A DNA stretch of 64,000 nucleotides, from NCBI RefSeq assembly GCF_006442315.1, contig NZ_VFVY01000019.1, forward strand, positions 1 to 64,000, given 5' to 3'. Below are positions 7,980-16,230 of this stretch, piece after piece. The number at the start of each line of letters is the position of its first letter. Position 1 is the stretch's first letter. Below the pieces are notes generated by a model that was not told where the DNA came from, did no database searches, and saw only the letters and a program-made list of their open reading frames with translations. Made by a program: the position numbers and the translations under genes. This DNA is from Mesorhizobium sp. B2-3-4 (GTDB lineage: Bacteria > Pseudomonadota > Alphaproteobacteria > Rhizobiales > Rhizobiaceae).

Positions 7980-8612
7980 ATGGATGCCGTCATCAAGAAA
8001 CTCATGCCCCAGTCCGCCTATATGGAAAAGCCGGTCACTGACCGTCCGAGCGAAGCCGAGGTCGAGGCCGCCGTGCGCACGCTTTTGCGCTGGACCGGCG
8101 ACAATCCGGATCGCGAGGGTCTCATCGACACCCCCAAGCGCGTCGCCAAGGCCTACCGTGAAATGTTCGGCGGCTACGACATGTGCCCGGCGGAGGAACT
8201 CGGCCGCACCTTCGAGGAGGTTGCTGGCTACGATGATCTGGTCATCGTCAGGGACATCCAGTTCCACTCGCATTGCGAGCACCACATGGTGCCGATCATC
8301 GGCAAGGCGCATGTCGGATACCTGCCCGACGGCAAGGTCGTCGGCCTGTCCAAGATCGCACGCGTCGTCGATATCTTCGCCCATCGCCTGCAGACGCAGG
8401 AAGCCATGACAGCGCAGATCGCCGGCGTCATCCAGGACGTGCTCAATCCGCGCGGCGTCGCCGTCATGATCGAGGCCGAGCACATGTGCATGGCCATGCG
8501 CGGCATCCGCAAGCAGGGTTCAACCACGCTGACCTCGACCTTCACCGGCGTCTTCAAGGACACGCCCGAGGAACAGGTTCGTTTCGTCACCATGGTGCGC
8601 GGCGGGGCCTGA
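7980..8612 (+). CDS. folE: GTP cyclohydrolase I
   Basis: A 210-aa enzyme that converts GTP to 7,8-dihydroneopterin triphosphate, the entry to folate synthesis. The zinc site is visible as SHCEHHMVPI (about 99-108) with a second cysteine in EHMCMAMRGI. The GTP-binding stretch GKVVGLSKIARVVDIFAHR and the catalytic RLQTQEAMTAQIA follow, all as in type IA enzymes. The start has GGGAG ten bases upstream. hisI follows after 43 nt on the same strand, so the two may share a transcript. Confidence 0.97.
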   Translation: MDAVIKKLMPQSAYMEKPVTDRPSEAEVEAAVRTLLRWTGDNPDREGLIDTPKRVAKAYREMFGGYDMCPAEELGRTFEEVAGYDDLVIVRDIQFHSHCEHHMVPIIGKAHVGYLPDGKVVGLSKIARVVDIFAHRLQTQEAMTAQIAGVIQDVLNPRGVAVMIEAEHMCMAMRGIRKQGSTTLTSTFTGVFKDTPEEQVRFVTMVRGGA

Positions 8613-8655
8613 AGCCCCTCGCCGGCATCACGGTCAAAAGGAAAATAGACCTGAT

Positions 8656-9117
8656 ATGTCGGCACTGGAATTTCCAAAATCTCCCTCGGACAAGAAGATG
8701 CTGGAAGATGGCGCGGTGTTCTCGCCGCGCTTCGACGCCGCGGGCCTCGTCACCGTCGTCGTCACCGATGCCGCCGACGGCATGCTGCTGATGGTCGCGC
8801 ATATGAATGCCCAGGCGCTGGCGCTGACGCTCGAGACGGGCGTCGCGCATTACTGGTCACGCTCGCGCGACATGCTCTGGAAGAAGGGCGAAACCTCGGG
8901 CAATCTCCAGCATGTCGTCGAAATGCTCACGGATTGTGACCAGGACGCATTGTGGCTTCGCGTGAAAGTGTTGGGCCACGACGCAACCTGTCACACCGGC
9001 CGGCGTTCCTGCTTTTATCGGACGGTGGGGCTGACCGACGGCAAGGCGACCCTTGCCGACGATGGCAGCAAGCCGCTGTTCGATGCGGAAATCACGTATC
9101 GGAAGCCATCGTCTTGA
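8656..9117 (+). CDS. hisI: phosphoribosyl-AMP cyclohydrolase
   Basis: A 153-aa cytoplasmic enzyme of histidine biosynthesis that opens the adenine ring of phosphoribosyl-AMP. The diagnostic blocks are present: HYWSRSRDMLWKKGETSGN (about 70-88), DCDQDALWLRV with the metal-binding aspartates, and CHTGRRSCFYR with the two zinc-ligand cysteines. It is a stand-alone HisI with no HisE domain, as usual in alphaproteobacteria. It lies 43 nt after folE. Confidence 0.97.
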   Translation: MSALEFPKSPSDKKMLEDGAVFSPRFDAAGLVTVVVTDAADGMLLMVAHMNAQALALTLETGVAHYWSRSRDMLWKKGETSGNLQHVVEMLTDCDQDALWLRVKVLGHDATCHTGRRSCFYRTVGLTDGKATLADDGSKPLFDAEITYRKPSS

Positions 9118-9201
9118 ACCTTCTGCCTCACACCGACCACTCAGATTCATCATTTCGATACGGCCCATCCGTATATTAGCCGTGGGACAAGGGAGATCGT
9201 G

Positions 9202-10173
9202 ATGCTCGAATGGGCGTCATTGCGTAACAGACCAGATGTCAGGGAGGCCAACGGCCTGTCCTCGGCCGGAGGCGCATCCGAAACGAAATCTCCCAGGAAA
9301 ACAGGTATTTCGCTTGCCTTGGGCGGCGGTTGCGCCAGAGGCTGGGCTCATATCGGCGTGTTGCGCGCGCTCGATGAAGCCGGCATCGAAGTCTCCATGA
9401 TCGCCGGCACCTCGATCGGCGCCTTGGTCGGCGGCTGTTACCTCGCCGGCAAACTGGATGAGCTGGAAGAGTTCGCCCGCAGCCTTACCAGACGCCGCAT
9501 CTTCGGCCTGCTCGATCTCAATCTGCGCGGCAGCGGCCTCTTCGGCGGCATGAAACTGGATGCTCGATTGCGCGAGCACGTTGCCGGCGTCCGTTTCGAG
9601 GACCTGCCCAAGCCGTTCGTCTGCGTCGCCTCGGAAATCCGCACCGGCCACGAGATCTGGCTGTCGAGCGGCTCCCTCATCACCGCCATGCGTGCATCCT
9701 ACGCGCTGCCTGGCGTGTTCGAACCGGTCGATTGCAACGGTCGCGTGCTGGTCGATGGCGCGCTGGTCAATCCTGTGCCGGTTTCGGTCTGCCGCGCCTA
9801 TGAGCAACCGCTCGTCGTGGCGGTCAATCTTCACTACGATCTGTTCGGTCGCGCCGCCGTGATCAAGCACAGTGCCGGCGAGCTGGTCGTCGAAAAGGAT
9901 GCGCCAAGGCCTGGCCAGGCTGGCGGCGAACACCAGCCGCACCAGACGCGCCTCGGCATCACCGGCGTCATGGTCGAAGCCTTCAATATCATCCAGGACC
10001 GTATTTCTCGCGCCAGACTTGCCGGCGATCCGCCAGACATGTCACTGCAGCCCAAGCTCAGCCATATCGGCCTGACCGAATTCCATCGTGCCGACGAGGC
10101 GATCCAGCTCGGCTACCAGGCGACGATGGCGCAGATCGGCGAACTGACCCGGCTGCAGACGGTTCTGGCCTGA
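9202..10173 (+). CDS. patatin-like phospholipase family protein
   Basis: A 323-aa protein of the bacterial patatin/RssA type. The oxyanion-hole motif is LGGGCARGWAHIGVLRAL, the nucleophile elbow is AGTSIGALVGG (GxSxG), and the catalytic aspartate is in VDGALVNPVPVS. The Ser-Asp dyad is therefore intact and lipid acyl hydrolase activity is likely. There is no signal peptide, so it should act from the cytoplasm. The ATG at 9202 is preferred over the GTG one codon earlier because GGGAG lies six bases before it. Confidence 0.9.
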   Translation: MLEWASLRNRPDVREANGLSSAGGASETKSPRKTGISLALGGGCARGWAHIGVLRALDEAGIEVSMIAGTSIGALVGGCYLAGKLDELEEFARSLTRRRIFGLLDLNLRGSGLFGGMKLDARLREHVAGVRFEDLPKPFVCVASEIRTGHEIWLSSGSLITAMRASYALPGVFEPVDCNGRVLVDGALVNPVPVSVCRAYEQPLVVAVNLHYDLFGRAAVIKHSAGELVVEKDAPRPGQAGGEHQPHQTRLGITGVMVEAFNIIQDRISRARLAGDPPDMSLQPKLSHIGLTEFHRADEAIQLGYQATMAQIGELTRLQTVLA

Positions 10174-10263
10174 GCTGGCACTCCCTTCGATAAGGTTTAT
10201 GCGTTCCGCCCGCAGCGGAGCCACGAAGTATCGTCCCAGTTCCGTCAGCCTCTCGACAAACCG

Positions 10264-10277
10264 ATTGCAAATTGCAA
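10264..10277. promoter_or_regulatory. tandem ATTGCAA direct repeat upstream of the RibD-like gene
   Basis: Two abutting ATTGCAA heptamers occupy 10264-10277, about 40 bp before the start codon of the DHFR/RibD-like gene. TTGCAA is itself a palindrome, so the pair could be an operator. No binding protein can be named. Confidence 0.25.
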
Positions 10278-10317
10278 TTGGTTATGGTCGTCTGCTGAGA
10301 ATCGAATGGAGGCACCG

Positions 10318-10875
10318 ATGGCTGAAATAATCTATTCCATGCTGACGTCGCTGGATGGCTATATCGCGCAATCGGACGAGGACATCGGCTTGCCGGTGCC
10401 CGAAGCGGAACTGCACCAGCATTTCAACGACATGATGAGAGAGGCCTCCGCCGTGCTCGCCGGACGCCGCATGTACGAGATGATGCGCTTCTGGGACAGC
10501 CCTGAGCGCGAGACCGGCGACACCGAGGTCGAGCGGGATTTTGCCCGGGCATGGCGCGAAACACCGAAGATCGTTTTTTCGACCACGCTCCGGCAGGTCG
10601 GTCCCAATGCCCGGCTGGTGAGTGGCGACGTCGGCAACACGTTAACAGCTCTCAAGGCACAGGCCGGCGGCCCCGTCATCCTCGGCGGCGCCGATCTTGC
10701 CGCCTCCCTGGCGCGCGCCGGCCTCATCGACGAATACCGGCTCTACATGCATCCCGTCGTGCTGGGCGGCGGCAAGCCATATTTTCAGTCCGGCCTCTCG
10801 CTGGCGCTGAAACCGCTTGGCACGCAAAGCCTCGCCCAGGGTGTCACGCTGCTGCGTTATGCGCCGGCCGGCTGA
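10318..10875 (+). CDS. dihydrofolate reductase family protein (RibD C-terminal-like)
   Basis: A 185-aa protein with the RibD_C/DHFR-like fold. The N-terminus MAEIIYSMLTSLDGYIA matches the first strand and the SLDGxIA signature. EASAVLAGRRMYEMM is the nucleotide-site GRxTxE region, and GGPVILGGADLAASLARAGL is the conserved GGxxL helix. It probably reduces a pteridine- or flavin-like substrate with NADPH; the true substrate is unknown. The ATG at 10318 is chosen because GGAGG stands five bases upstream; the ATG at 10306 overlaps that ribosome binding site. Confidence 0.85.
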   Translation: MAEIIYSMLTSLDGYIAQSDEDIGLPVPEAELHQHFNDMMREASAVLAGRRMYEMMRFWDSPERETGDTEVERDFARAWRETPKIVFSTTLRQVGPNARLVSGDVGNTLTALKAQAGGPVILGGADLAASLARAGLIDEYRLYMHPVVLGGGKPYFQSGLSLALKPLGTQSLAQGVTLLRYAPAG

Positions 10876-10895
10876 ATTGCCTGATTACGGTGCGG

Positions 10896-12677
10896 CTACG
10901 CCCGCGCGGCGTCGATGATGCGGAACTGGACCGTGCGGTTGCCATTCCAGTAATTGCCCGACAGTGAGCCGGCGACATGCACCGTCTTGCCCCGGTTCTT
11001 GAACAGGAATTCGCCGAGCACGGTGTCGACGGCGCGAAACGCTATCGCCTGGATGCGGCCGCCGCTCTCCGACTGCAAATCGGCGCGAATATGGTTGGTG
11101 CCGACCGGCCTGATGTCGACCAGCCGATGGCGTGGCAGGGCGAAGACCGGCGCGACATGCCCGGCGCCGAAAGGGCCGGCCTTCTCCAGCGCGTCGAGCA
11201 GGCCGAGCGTCGCACCCTCGGCGGCAAGCGCGCCATCGATCGCCAGGCTTTCCTCATCCTGCAAGCGGAAAACGTCCGCCGCCGCCCGCTCCTCGAAGAA
11301 GGCCCTGAGTTCGCCCAACCTTGCACGCTCGACGGTGATGCCGGCCGCCATACCATGGCCGCCGCCCTTGACGATGAGGCCGGCATCGGCGGCTTCGCGC
11401 ACCAGCCGGCCGAGATCGAAGCCAGACACGGAACGGCCCGAACCGGTGCCGATGCCCACGGCGTTGAAGGCGATGGCGAAAGCCGGTCGCCTTGCGTGGT
11501 CCTTCAGCCGTGAAGCAAGCAGGCCGACAATGCCGGGATGCCAGTTGTTGCTGGCGGTGACGACGATCGCCGGACCGCTGCCGCCCGCGAGCTCGGCATC
11601 GGCCTCGGCGCGCGCCGCGGCGAGCATCTCCTGCTCCATCTGCTGCCGCTCCTGGTTCAGCCGGTCGAGCGTCTCGGCGATGGTCTGCGCTTCGACCGGA
11701 TCGTCGGTCGCAAGCAGGCGGCTGCCGAGCGCGGCATCGCCGATGCGCCCGCCCGCATTGATGCGCGGGCCGATCAGATAGGAGAGATGGAAGGTGCCGA
11801 TCGGCTCGCCGATGCGCGACACCCGCGCAAGGGCGGCCATCCCTTCGTTCTTCTGCTGGCGCGCCACCTGCAGGCCCTTGACGACGAAGGCGCGATTGAC
11901 GCCGGTGAGCGGCACCACGTCGCAGACGGTGGCAAGCGCCACGAGATCGAGTAGCGAAAGCAGGTCCGGCTGGGGGGCGTCGGTCATTCCGCGCAGGACC
12001 TTCGCGGTTTGCACCAGAGCGAGAAAGACCACACCGGCGGCGCAGAGATGACCCTGCCCGGAAAGGTCGTCGTCGCGATTTGGATTGACCACTGCATGCG
12101 CCGCCGGCAACGCGCCGCCCACCTGGTGATGGTCCAGCACCACGACATCGGCCCCCGCCTCCTTGGCCGCCTCGATGGAAACGGCGCTGTTGGTGCCGCA
12201 ATCCACGGTGACGATCAGCGTCGCGCCGCGCGAGACCAGTTCGCGCATGGCATCGGGATTGGGCCCGTAGCCCTCGAAGATGCGGTCCGGGATATAGATT
12301 TCCGAAGGCACTGAGAAATGCGCCAGGAACCGTTTCAAGAGAGCCGAAGAGGCGGCGCCGTCGACATCGTAGTCGCCGAAGATCGCTACCTTTTCCCGGG
12401 CCACGACGGCGGTGGCGATGCGGATGGCCGCCTTGTCCATGTCGGTCAGCGATGCCGGGTTGGGCAGCAGGTCGCGGATCGTCGGATCGAGAAACCGCTC
12501 GGTCTGCTCGGCGCTGACTCCGCGTCCGGCAAGGACGCGGGCGACGATGTCGGGCACACCATGGCCCTGCGCGATGGCAAGCGCGATCATGTCCTGCCGT
12601 TCAGACAGCCGGTGCTCCCAGGAGAGGCCGGTAGCCGACTGCCTGACATCGAGGAAAAGGCGCCTTTCGCCCGTCAT
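10896..12677 (-). CDS. recJ: single-stranded-DNA-specific exonuclease RecJ
   Basis: A 593-aa 5'-3' exonuclease used in recombination and mismatch repair. The DHH phosphoesterase motifs are intact: FGDYDVDGAASSALL (motif I), VTVDCGTNS (II), VVLDHHQVG (III, DHH) and the DHHA1 part with GGGHGMAAG. A C-terminal OB-like domain follows. The open frame continues 29 codons upstream to 12764, but that stretch lies mostly inside an intergenic palindromic repeat, so the ATG at 12677 (MTGERRLFLDVRQ) is the likely true start. It is downstream of glpX on the same strand with about 300 nt between. Confidence 0.95.
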   Translation of the reverse strand: MTGERRLFLDVRQSATGLSWEHRLSERQDMIALAIAQGHGVPDIVARVLAGRGVSAEQTERFLDPTIRDLLPNPASLTDMDKAAIRIATAVVAREKVAIFGDYDVDGAASSALLKRFLAHFSVPSEIYIPDRIFEGYGPNPDAMRELVSRGATLIVTVDCGTNSAVSIEAAKEAGADVVVLDHHQVGGALPAAHAVVNPNRDDDLSGQGHLCAAGVVFLALVQTAKVLRGMTDAPQPDLLSLLDLVALATVCDVVPLTGVNRAFVVKGLQVARQQKNEGMAALARVSRIGEPIGTFHLSYLIGPRINAGGRIGDAALGSRLLATDDPVEAQTIAETLDRLNQERQQMEQEMLAAARAEADAELAGGSGPAIVVTASNNWHPGIVGLLASRLKDHARRPAFAIAFNAVGIGTGSGRSVSGFDLGRLVREAADAGLIVKGGGHGMAAGITVERARLGELRAFFEERAAADVFRLQDEESLAIDGALAAEGATLGLLDALEKAGPFGAGHVAPVFALPRHRLVDIRPVGTNHIRADLQSESGGRIQAIAFRAVDTVLGEFLFKNRGKTVHVAGSLSGNYWNGNRTVQFRIIDAARA

Positions 12678-12710
12678 GCGCTTTGCCAACTCATGGTTGG
12701 CGGCAGGATA

Positions 12711-12758
12711 ATGCATGTCGCGCAAAAGTGTGCAGCGGTTTTGGATGACGACATGCAC
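12711..12758. repeat. rhizobial intergenic palindromic repeat, copy 2
   Basis: This is the same element as at 3125-3173: left arm ATGCATGTC (12711-12719), core CAAAAGTGTGCAGCGGTTTT, right arm GACATGCAC (12750-12758), with one mismatch in the last arm. It lies in the recJ leader and creates a spurious N-terminal extension of the recJ frame. Confidence 0.75.
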
Positions 12759-12977
12759 GAACAAAGGCCGGCAAAGCCAGGCGATTCACCGATCTTCGCA
12801 TCGCGGGAGACTTCAAGAAAAACTACGCTTTCCGCCCTTCAGCCTTGCACCCGGACCATGGCATGCCGCCCCTGCAAACAGGGCCGCCTGCCGGTCGGGA
12901 GGCCTCGTCGTTAAACCCCTGCCACCATCGCAGGCAGCTGGATGGCTAACAACTGCGGCTCGGCTTCGCAAGCAGGT

Positions 12978-13982
12978 CTAGAACTTATCCAGATCCTGGT
13001 GCCGGGCCTTGATCTCCCGCACGGTCCGCGACGAGGAGCGCAGCACGATCGTATGCGTGGTGATAGTGGTGCGGCCGAACTTGACGCCGGCCAGCATGTT
13101 GCCGTCGGTTACACCGGTGGCCGCGAACAAAACGTCGCCGCGCGCCATGTCTTCCGCGTGGTAGATCCGCTTCGGATCGGCAATGCCCATCTTCGCCGCA
13201 CGGGCGATCTTCTCGGGCGTATCGAGGATCAGCCTGCCCTGCATCTGGCCGCCGGTGCAGCGCAACGCCGCCGCGGCCAGAACGCCTTCCGGCGCGCCTC
13301 CGGTGCCGAGATAGATGTCGATGCCGGTTTCCTCCGGATCCGTGGTGTGGATGACGCCGGCGACGTCACCGTCACCGATCAGCCGGATTGCGGCCCCCGT
13401 GGCGCGCACCGCTTCGATCAGCTTGGCATGGCGCGGCCGGTCGAGGATACAGGCCGCGATGTCGGACACCGCGACGCCCTTGGCTTTAGCAAGGCTGGCA
13501 ATGTTGTCGGCCGGCGAGGCATCGATGTCGATGACGCCCTCGGCGTAGCCGGGGCCAACCGCGATCTTGTCCATGTAGACATCAGGCGCGAAAAGCAGGC
13601 TTCCCTTCTCGGCGATCGCAATCACGGCGAGCGCGTTCGGCAGGTTCTTGGCGCAGATCGTCGTGCCTTCGAGCGGATCGAGCGCGATATCGACGGCCGG
13701 GCCTTTGCCGGTGCCGACCTCCTCGCCGATATAAAGCATCGGGGCCTCGTCCCGCTCGCCCTCGCCGATCACCACCGTGCCCTTGATCGCAAGCCGGTTG
13801 AGTTCCTGGCGCATCGCATCGACGGCGACCTGGTCGGCGGCCTTTTCGTCTCCGCGTCCACGCAGCCTGGCGGCCGCCACCGCGGCCCGTTCGATGACGC
13901 GCACAAGTTCCATGGTGAGTATCCGGTCAAGGCCGGCGACGATATTCTGGGCCACATTCATTTCGGCAAATCCTCGTTTCAT
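12978..13982 (-). CDS. glpX: class II fructose-1,6-bisphosphatase
   Basis: A 334-aa GlpX-type phosphatase of gluconeogenesis. Motifs include VVIGEGERDEAPMLYIGEEVG with metal-binding acidic residues, VDIALDPLEGTT (the D-P-L-E-G-T metal and phosphate site), and GTGGAPEGVLAAAAL. Three starts are possible. The ATG at 13982 (MKRGFAEMNVAQNIV) has GGGAGG four bases upstream; the ATG at 13961 (MNVAQNIVAG) matches many homologues and is the main alternative. It is part of the conserved rhizobial run aminotransferase, hom, glpX, recJ, interrupted here by two small membrane-protein genes. Confidence 0.95.
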   Translation of the reverse strand: MKRGFAEMNVAQNIVAGLDRILTMELVRVIERAAVAAARLRGRGDEKAADQVAVDAMRQELNRLAIKGTVVIGEGERDEAPMLYIGEEVGTGKGPAVDIALDPLEGTTICAKNLPNALAVIAIAEKGSLLFAPDVYMDKIAVGPGYAEGVIDIDASPADNIASLAKAKGVAVSDIAACILDRPRHAKLIEAVRATGAAIRLIGDGDVAGVIHTTDPEETGIDIYLGTGGAPEGVLAAAALRCTGGQMQGRLILDTPEKIARAAKMGIADPKRIYHAEDMARGDVLFAATGVTDGNMLAGVKFGRTTITTHTIVLRSSSRTVREIKARHQDLDKF

Positions 13983-14164
13983 GCCGCCTCCCGCCGGAGG
14001 CGCGCTTGTTTTGTCAAACGAGCATGACAACGGCAAGACCTGCCGCCGGTTTTATCGAAAGGATAGCAATATCAATCGATTGAACAGCGTTCCTAAAATT
14101 ATTCCGGCCCGGCTTGAGAAACACCGGACCGGTATGAAACGCAGAGTTACTGCCCCTTCGCGAG

Positions 14165-14332
14165 TTAGAAGACCGCCAGGTATTTAAGCAGCGAAATGAT
14201 GCCGATGATGATGACGATGATCTGCACGATCTGCCTCATCCTGGCGTCGAGCGGCAGTCGTTGCACAAGATAGAGAACAAGAATGATGACCAGAAACGTG
14301 ATCAGAATGCCGATCAACACGGACGAAGCCAT
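14165..14332 (-). CDS. small two-helix membrane protein
   Basis: A 55-aa frame with a strong ribosome binding site (GGAGG, five bases before ATG). The sequence is MASSVLIGILITFLVIILVL, a short YLVQRLPLDARMRQ loop, then IVQIIVIIIGIISLLKYLAV. This gives two membrane helices separated by a charged turn. It resembles small proteins annotated as Thivi_2564-family membrane proteins in proteobacteria. The function is unknown. It lies between hom and glpX on the same strand, next to another stress-type small membrane protein. Confidence 0.75.
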   Translation of the reverse strand: MASSVLIGILITFLVIILVLYLVQRLPLDARMRQIVQIIVIIIGIISLLKYLAVF

Positions 14333-14401
14333 GATGCCCTCCTTCGAATGATGTCCTGAAACGGGAGATGAGCCGGCGACGCCGGCTCCAGTCCGGCGCT
14401 G

Positions 14402-14758
14402 TCAATACCAGCGGCGCGACGTGTCGTTCATCGACTGGCCGACGGCAATGCCGGCGAGAAAGCCGAGCAGGCCGATCACGCCAACCACGGCGGTCGTGGT
14501 GCCTGGATTTTCGCGAGCGACTTCCGACACCGCCTGCGCCTGGCTGCGCAACTGCTGCGCCGTCCGCGAGGCACGGGAAGCGGCTGTGTCGTAGAAATCC
14601 GATGCCTGTTCGCTGGCATCGTCGAGCATTTCCGCGCTGCGTGCCGCAATGCTCTTGTTGATCTTGGTGATCTCCTTGCGCAGGTCGGCGATCTGCTTTT
14701 CCAGCGTCTTCTGGATGTCATCAATGCCAGGGCTGTCGGATTTGTTGGTATCGGCCAT
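14402..14758 (-). CDS. DUF883/ElaB-YqjD-like membrane-anchored protein
   Basis: A 118-aa protein with a long amphipathic helix (about 15-85: DIQKTLEKQIADLRKEITKI and on, rich in A, S, Q and R) and one C-terminal membrane helix (TAVVGVIGLLGFLAGIAVGQ). This is the YqjD/ElaB design, in which a tail-anchored protein binds ribosomes at the membrane in stationary phase. The ATG at 14758 (MADTNKSDS) is preceded by GGGAG eight bases upstream and is preferred over the longer frame. Confidence 0.75.
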   Translation of the reverse strand: MADTNKSDSPGIDDIQKTLEKQIADLRKEITKINKSIAARSAEMLDDASEQASDFYDTAASRASRTAQQLRSQAQAVSEVARENPGTTTAVVGVIGLLGFLAGIAVGQSMNDTSRRWY

Positions 14759-14878
14759 GAAGCAGGCTCCCTTGGTTGCTGCCCAAGAGAACGGCGCCGG
14801 CTCGAATTCGTTCCGATACATCCTCACCGAACCGAAATGCGCCGGCAGTGGTGAAGCCCGCCGGATCCCTGGTGCCTG

Positions 14879-16192
14879 CTACCCTGCCCGCTCGATGCGG
14901 ATGACCTGCGGCTTGTCGGTCAGATGGCCGTCCTTGGTGATGCCGTCGACAGCCTTGCGCACGGCGGCCTCTGTCGTTTCGTGGGTGACGAGGATCACGG
15001 TCTTCTGCGCCACCGCCTCGCCGCTGACCGCGTGCTGGACGATCGATTCCAGCGAGATATCGTTGTCGGCCATGCGCTTGGCGATCGCCGCGAACACGCC
15101 GATGCGATCATGCACGGTCAGCCGGATGAAGTAGCCGCCCGCATGGCTGCGCATCTGCGCCTTCTTGTAAGGCTTCAACTCCTTCGCCGGCCGGCCGAAG
15201 ACCGGACCGTGCTGGAAGCCCGGCCGGCTCTTGGCGATGTCGGCGACGTCGCCGATGACTGCCGAGGCGGTGGCATTGCCGCCCGCGCCTGGGCCGGAAA
15301 GCAGCAGTTCGCCCAGGATATCGGTCTCGATGGCCACCGCATTGGTCACGCCATGAACCTGTGCGATGACCGAAGCCGTCGGCACCATGGTTGGGTGCAC
15401 GCGCTGCTCGATGCCGCTTTCGGTGCGCTGGGCGACGCCGAGCAGCTTGATCCGGTAGCCGAGATCGCCAGCCGCGCGGATGTCGGCCTGGGTGATGTTG
15501 GAAATGCCTTCCATGTAGATGTCGTTGGCCGCGATCTTGGTGCCGAAGGCAAGGCTGGTCAGGATCGACAGCTTGTGCGCGGTGTCATGGCCCTCGATGT
15601 CGAAGGTCGGATCGGCTTCGGCATAACCCAGCCGCTGCGCGTCCTTCAGCACGACGTCGAAGGAGACGCCCTCGGCTTCCATGCGCGTCAGGATATAGTT
15701 GCAGGTGCCGTTGAGAATGCCGAACACGCGGGTGACCGAGTTGCCGGCCATCGCTTCGCGCATGGTCTTGATGACGGGAATGCCGCCGGCAACCGCAGCC
15801 TCGTAGTTGAGCAGCACGCCCTTCTTCTCGGCGATCTCGGCAAGCGCCACGCCGTGCTTGGCAAGCAGCGCCTTGTTGGCGGTGACGACATGGCGGCCGG
15901 CTTCGAGGGCGGCCTTGACCGAGGCCCGCGCCGGCCCCTCGTCGCCACCTATAAGCTCGACGAAAACGTCGATCTCGGCGGTCTGCGCCATCTTCACCGG
16001 GTCGTCGAACCATGTCGCGCCGCTGAGATCGATGCCGCGGTCGCGCTTGCGGTCGCGGGCCGAGACCGCCGACACGATGATGTCGCGACCGCATTGGCGG
16101 GTCAGTTCCGCCGCCTTGTCGCGCAGCACGCGCGCCACCGATGCGCCGACCGTGCCAAGACCGGCAATTCCAACACGCAATGCTTCAGCCAT
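14879..16192 (-). CDS. hom: homoserine dehydrogenase
   Basis: A 437-aa enzyme that reduces aspartate semialdehyde to homoserine for threonine and methionine synthesis. The NAD(P)-binding motif GIAGLGTVGASVARVL begins near residue 8. The catalytic domain has GILNGTCNYILTRME and AEADPTFDIEGHDTAHKL, and a C-terminal ACT domain (YFIRLTVHDRIGVFAAIAKR onwards, about 355-430) suggests threonine feedback. The gene follows the aminotransferase by 38 nt on the same strand, so co-transcription is likely. Confidence 0.97.
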   Translation of the reverse strand: MAEALRVGIAGLGTVGASVARVLRDKAAELTRQCGRDIIVSAVSARDRKRDRGIDLSGATWFDDPVKMAQTAEIDVFVELIGGDEGPARASVKAALEAGRHVVTANKALLAKHGVALAEIAEKKGVLLNYEAAVAGGIPVIKTMREAMAGNSVTRVFGILNGTCNYILTRMEAEGVSFDVVLKDAQRLGYAEADPTFDIEGHDTAHKLSILTSLAFGTKIAANDIYMEGISNITQADIRAAGDLGYRIKLLGVAQRTESGIEQRVHPTMVPTASVIAQVHGVTNAVAIETDILGELLLSGPGAGGNATASAVIGDVADIAKSRPGFQHGPVFGRPAKELKPYKKAQMRSHAGGYFIRLTVHDRIGVFAAIAKRMADNDISLESIVQHAVSGEAVAQKTVILVTHETTEAAVRKAVDGITKDGHLTDKPQVIRIERAG

Positions 16193-16230
16193 GGAAAGGC
16201 GACGTCCCTCAAGTCAGATCGAAATTGTAC

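Noticed and set aside
12942..14027. 361-codon frame antisense to glpX
   Set aside because: GlpX on the minus strand carries complete catalytic motifs; the antisense product has none.
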